A model generated the notes under the pieces. The model was given only the letters and a program-made list of their open reading frames with translations. It searched no databases and was not told where the DNA came from. DNA of 64,000 bases from Owenia fusiformis (taxonomy: Eukaryota > Annelida > Polychaeta > Sabellida > Oweniidae): contig CAIIXF020000002.1 in NCBI GenBank assembly GCA_903813345.2, forward strand, positions 21,652,455-21,716,454, given 5' to 3'. This document shows, in pieces, positions 53,701-59,700 of the stretch. The translations under genes were made by a program, and so were the position numbers. How positions within the stretch are numbered: position 1 is the first letter of the stretch; each line of letters opens with the position of its first letter.

Positions 53701-56700
53701 GGCCAGTTCTAATGAAATATGGCTCAAAGCATTGAACATTGGATTTTCTTTTGATTTTTTAAAGATATTTGATGAAGGGCTTCTCAGATTCCTGATCATA
53801 GGGGGCAACTTCCTTCTACAAGAGTCCCCCCTCTAACTGTTGGTGTAGGTAACATACCCCTGAACTGTTGAACAGTGAAAACTGCTTCAAAATGATCAAT
53901 GAAAGTGTGAAATGTGTTTTCTGCTTAACAGTGTCCCTTTTGTCATATGGTAGGGTTTTAGACTTGTATCTCTAACTGAAAGCTGTTTTAAGATTATCCA
54001 ATGTGTTTCAACAATTTCCGTGAATCACATTGGTAAAATCTTGTACAATATCTAATTTTTAGGCATGTTTGTTAAACTTTCTTCAAAATTTATGACTGAG
54101 AATAAATTATGGCATCAACCAAAATTCGCTTTTTTTGGACTACCCTGTAATTAAGAAGCCATATTATGGGACACAACTATGATTTTCAAAAAAGGTTTCA
54201 TTTTACCAAGTTTCATGATTTTCTCAAGACCTTATCAGTCCATTTAATAACCAAATATGGGTGCATCAATAAGAAACGTGAGTGGCACTGATGCTTAACC
54301 CAACGCTGAATAGTGGAACGGGCGATTATGAGCGATTCAGAAATTGAAATTGAGGTTGAAAGTGACAACTATAATCTTGATGATAATAATTTGAAATAAT
54401 TCAGAAATACTTGAGTCAGGTGATGAAATGAAGGAGAAAGAAGGCGCTGCTGTCAGGAATGGTATGTGCAAATGATTCTATAGACCACAAGATAAATAAA
54501 TAAAATACCACTTTATAATCCTCCCTTCAAAGAAATCCAATTAATACATTATCACAGTGCATTACCACTGCTACAGATAGTAGCAGTGGCATTACTTTAA
54601 ATCTTCTAACTATAAAACAGGGTAGTTCATCTCTCTCTCTGCCTCTCTGTCCAGACATCTCCTTCTTGATCATTCAACCTTGGGTCATTATACTTGGTCA
54701 ACTTATTAAGTGGGTCAATTCTACAAAGGTCAGAGGTCAAAGTCATTCCAAGGTCAAAATCTAGGTATTTGGCATTTTAAGGCCATTGAGGGCTGCTGTA
54801 TCAAGATCAACTTTATGGGTCAAAGTCATTCCATGGTCAAAAGTCAATATTTAGGTCTTTGGCGTTTTAGAGCATTTGGGGGCTGCTGTGACCTTTGGCC
54901 TGAGGTCAAGTTAAACATTTATCAGTGAAAATCATTCCTAGTTCAAAGGTAAATATCTAGGTATTTGGAAATACTTGAAAATATAGCAGCTGTGAGGAAC
55001 TTAAACAATAACACAAGAGTTTAAACAAATCAATTAGATCTGAAAGTTTTAAAAAAAGGTTATGAAAATTTTCCAAGAAAATTAAAGATTAAATGGTTAA
55101 GTGGTGGTGGCTTTATGTACTATCATGTAACCTGTGATCTGAAAGAAAGTTCTTTAAAGTTCTATGAACATCTCTCAAGAAAATAATGGGTAGTTTATTG
55201 GATGATAGCTTTAAATATATAGGTATCATGTGACTTTAAGTAGATTATATTGCTAAATACTGATCAGAACACCCGTGGCTACACGGAACAATGCATTGAA
55301 TTGCACTTATAACAATTGAAATGCACTTATAAAAGCTGGACTTAACATAACTGGTTTATTCCTGATTTAGAGTTGCGAAACGACACTCACAGGTACGTTC
55401 AACATTTCAATTTATTTTCTACCAACAGAATATATATGATATGTTAATGTCATTAATTTCCCGAAATTTCGAATTTCCAAAATAAGTGTGATACTATTCT
55501 CCATACCAGTCAACACACAGCTATAGTATCATACTCTAAGGCTGCTCTTGTGTGATGTCATTTACTTGATAATGATAGCTTGGGAAACCCCTGTTGAAAA
55601 TTGCTAAAAGTAGGGGTCATTATAACGGCTCCCACTCCATAAAAATGTTATTAATTTCTGTTATTCATAATACATGGAATGAAAGATGAGTATCTATTTC
55701 ATAAATGTAAGTAAAAATCAGTATTATATCCACACAGTAACATGCTGTATTAAAGCTTTGAGAACACAATAGTTATGTACAACCTTTAACAAAAAGAAAG
55801 TTCCAAGTAGCTTATCAGAGCGACTGACCAACTGACCAAATCAGTTCAATCTGTAATGGAAATAATACTTAATCTATCCTTGGAAACTGAATTACACTGA
55901 ACCAAATGTGTTTCCAGGTCTCTAAAAGGATAAGCTGAACAAGATGAGACAAATCATCTTGGTTGCCTTGGTTCTGGTGGCCATCCTGGTTTTAGCTGAT
56001 GCAGGTATAATGTCTCATAGCTTATGAGCGATTTCTCAAACATCATTGTTCATTGGTTGATATCATGAGCCAATCACATTTGAAGATTCTGGCATGTTTA
56101 ATTATAAGATGCACATTGAATAAAGATGGTCAATAAATAAGTTTACGGATAGGTAGATAAGATTAGTGTTTTGATTATGTTCTATCATCTATAAAGGCAA
56201 AGTCATTAAAAATTATTATAAAATTTCATACAAGCTTGAGGGAAAAGGGACACCGGAAAAAGGCAAAGGTCAGGGTTTTCAATTTCCTTGTCTCAAGTGA
56301 ATGGTTTAGCCATTATAAATCAAACTCACACACTAGTTTGGGGAATCTGTGAGACTTACCAGGCATATCTAAATGAACCATATTGAAGGTGTTTAAATAT
56401 AATATCATACTATCACATCATTATTGTATTTCCAGGAAATAAAAAAGGCAAGGGAAAAGGCAAAGAACCCCTGACCTGCTCAGAAGATTCCGACTGTACT
56501 GGGGAGAACCCTGATTTCATTTGTAAAAATGGCTTTTGCAAGCCTAAAGGAAAATGGAAGCCAGGAAAAGGCAAAGGGAAAGGTCAAGGCAAAGGACCTG
56601 AACCCCTGACCTGCTCAGAAGATTCCGACTGTACTGAAGAGAACCCTGACTTCACATGTAAAAATGGTCGCTGCAAGCTCGAAGGAAAAGATAAACCAGG

Positions 56701-59700
56701 AAAAAAAACTGACGCCAAGCCTAAAGGAAAATGGAAGCCAGGAAAAGGCAAAGGGAAAGAACCCCTGACCTGCTCAGAAGATTCCGACTGTACTGAAGAG
56801 AACCCTAACTTCACATGTCAGAGCGGCCTCTGCAAGTCCAAAGGAAAATGGAAACCAGGAAAGGGCAAAGTGAAAGGTCAGGGTAAACCTAGCGACAAGC
56901 CTAAAGGAAAAGGGAAACCAGGAAAAGGCAAGGAGAAAGGTAAAGGTAAACCTAGCGTTAAGCCTAAAGGAAAAAAGAAACCAGGAAAAGGCAAATGGAA
57001 AGGTCAAGGTCAGGGCAAACCTGACAAAGCGACTGTGGCTTAAGACTGACTTGTTTAATGATCAAAATTTAATGACTCTACAAGTGAGATCCCTCTTAAT
57101 TGGTATTTCATTATACATAAATGAATGAGCACTAAGCACCAAATGATACAGGCTCTCTTTTCTGAACTTACCAGAATATTTCATAGCCAGATAATACAGC
57201 AGTATGAAATATTAATAGTGAATGCATTATGGAACAATAGATTTACAATATAACATTACCAATGTGTTTTCTATGTATCACACAATGAATTGTCTTGCAT
57301 TGTATAACTTTTGGCATCACTGTTACATTTCATGCTATTATTCAAACCACTTATTGTTCAAGATTGGTCTACTAGAAAATGATTAGTGATAATTATGTGT
57401 GGATCTATTTGAATAAAGATTTTCTTCCTCTACAAGTGAACTTGAATTATTTGTGGGTCACACGACACAGTTCTATTGAACAAAAGTGAGTCAAGCTTGA
57501 AGAATATGAGTCAAATTGAATCAAAAACCTGTTGCTCAGCACTTTTAATGTTTTGGTGCTTCGAGGAATTGTTTCACATTTCAAGACTGGCAAACAATCT
57601 CTCGTGCGGTGGGCAAATGAGAAAAACCAAAATCTTGAAAAATTAGTCCGATTTGTTCCACAATTAATGTGTTCAATTCTTGATGAGACTAGAACAACAA
57701 TTCAACGGAATAGCAAATCCCACCAAACAAATATTGTGATAAATGGCCACCATTTTGAAAATATCTTCTTGAATAGAGCTTCTTTGAACGAAATCTGTTC
57801 ACTGGAATGTGAGTTATCAAAGGTTATGTTTTTATGGAAAAATGGCAGCCATTTGAAATTCAGTTAAAAATTCTTGAGAATTTCTTCTTTTTGCAAAAAA
57901 TGACGGCCATTTTGAAATTCAATGGCCATCTTGAAAATGTCTTCTTGGTCAGAAGTCCTTTGTCCCTAGACACCAGCATATACAATTTGAAACAAATCTG
58001 TCAATAAGTTCCTGAGTTATCAAAGATTACATTTTTTACAAATAATGGTGGCCATTTTAAAATTCAATGGCCATCTTGAAAATCTCTCCTTGAGCAAAGA
58101 TCCTTTGTCCCTTGTAGCAGAAATTCCTTTTTCGAGCAGAGGTTCTACACCCATAGGACAAAATAAGCCTATAAAATTGGAATCAAATCCATCAACCGGT
58201 CGTTGAGTTATCGCCCAGACAGAAGAACACACAAACGAATGGATGGATGGATGAAACAAATGAATGAAGCAGATGGATGGATGAACAGATCAACAGTTTC
58301 TCTACATCCCCCTCAATTCAGTTAGATAATTATGATATACGAGATGTATTGGATTACTTTGCTCAATCATTGTTTTGTCAAGTTTCAAAAAAAAAACATT
58401 AGAAGAAATCTCTGCAGATCAAAGTTTTGTTTCCCATTGCAAGAAAAAGATGAGGCATTAACAAGACAAAATGTCAACATCAGAATTTGTGCCAATCGCT
58501 GAACACTGTCCACTGTCCACAAAAATTGAGACTATAATGATATGTTACCACTTTTGGTGGTGACATAAAAACTCTAACCACACAGCTGTCACAAGGAAAA
58601 CAAACTCAAACTATCCCAAACCATAATCTAATGTAAAATGCTTTTATGTTTGCAATAAAAAAAAAATAAAAAAAATAACAGACCTACATACCTGGATCTA
58701 CATTTGAAGAACAGATGTTGTAAATATAGCCTCCTAAGGTGGGTAGGTTCTGTATACAGGAGAGTCTACCAAGATTCCACAGTACAATCTACAACAGTAA
58801 CATATTTTATGTTAAATGCAACTTCTTGAAATCCTAAAAATGTTATTGGTTCAATAAATAAATAAAAATTGAATCATATACCGATTTGATGAATATTTTT
58901 AAGAGCCAGGATGTCATGAACTACGCTACATCAAATATTCGCTCAACCTTTCCCAATCAGTAAGCTACTGCCGACTAATGTTTACAAGTGGTCGAATCAG
59001 CATGGGCTTTCAAAAGGGTATGCAACAATTCATGGGCAAATTTCTTTTCCCCTGGTATTTTGTTCACTGTGCTGAGGGTGTTGAGAAGGAGATTTAGAGA
59101 AAAGAAAACTAATCTATGTGCTCTAGCAAAAGATGTGCAGAAGCTAGACTTTTTTTGATGGATTCGCATCCCCCTTGGAAAAGTTAGTGGATGCCCCTGT
59201 CAAGTGTCAATAGTATGATCCCGGTAAGGGTCCAATAATTTCGTTCACAAACTATACCTGTCTATCCATGGATATGGTGCAAAGAGTATTAAGATCTGGG
59301 TTGCTTCCACAAATGTTGAACACTATACGAATATGACCTTTATTCTGAGGACTTCCAAATAGCTGCCATTTCTGTTTCCCTGGGCGACAGAGGTCCCATA
59401 GCAACAAATCACCCCTGAAATAAGTTATCTAAATTACAAGAATAAATGGAAAATAAGGTTCATTTTCATCGTTCATACACATGGAAAAGGTGGGATTGGA
59501 AAGAATGCAATTACGGAGAAATTGTCTTAAACAGGCATGTAACTAACAGTAGAAACTATACACAAATAGTAGAAAAATATTCATTTTGATAAAGCATACT
59601 GTAAAGTTCATAATAAAATGGACAGACATGGGAAGATGACACTTTAGCATGGGTAGACATGTCTTCTTACCCATGTGAGCTGGATATGATCTCCCTGGGT

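Noticed and set aside
56584-57007. Two minus-strand frames antisense to paralogue B
   Set aside because: Same reason: a shadow of the repetitive Lys-rich coding exon.
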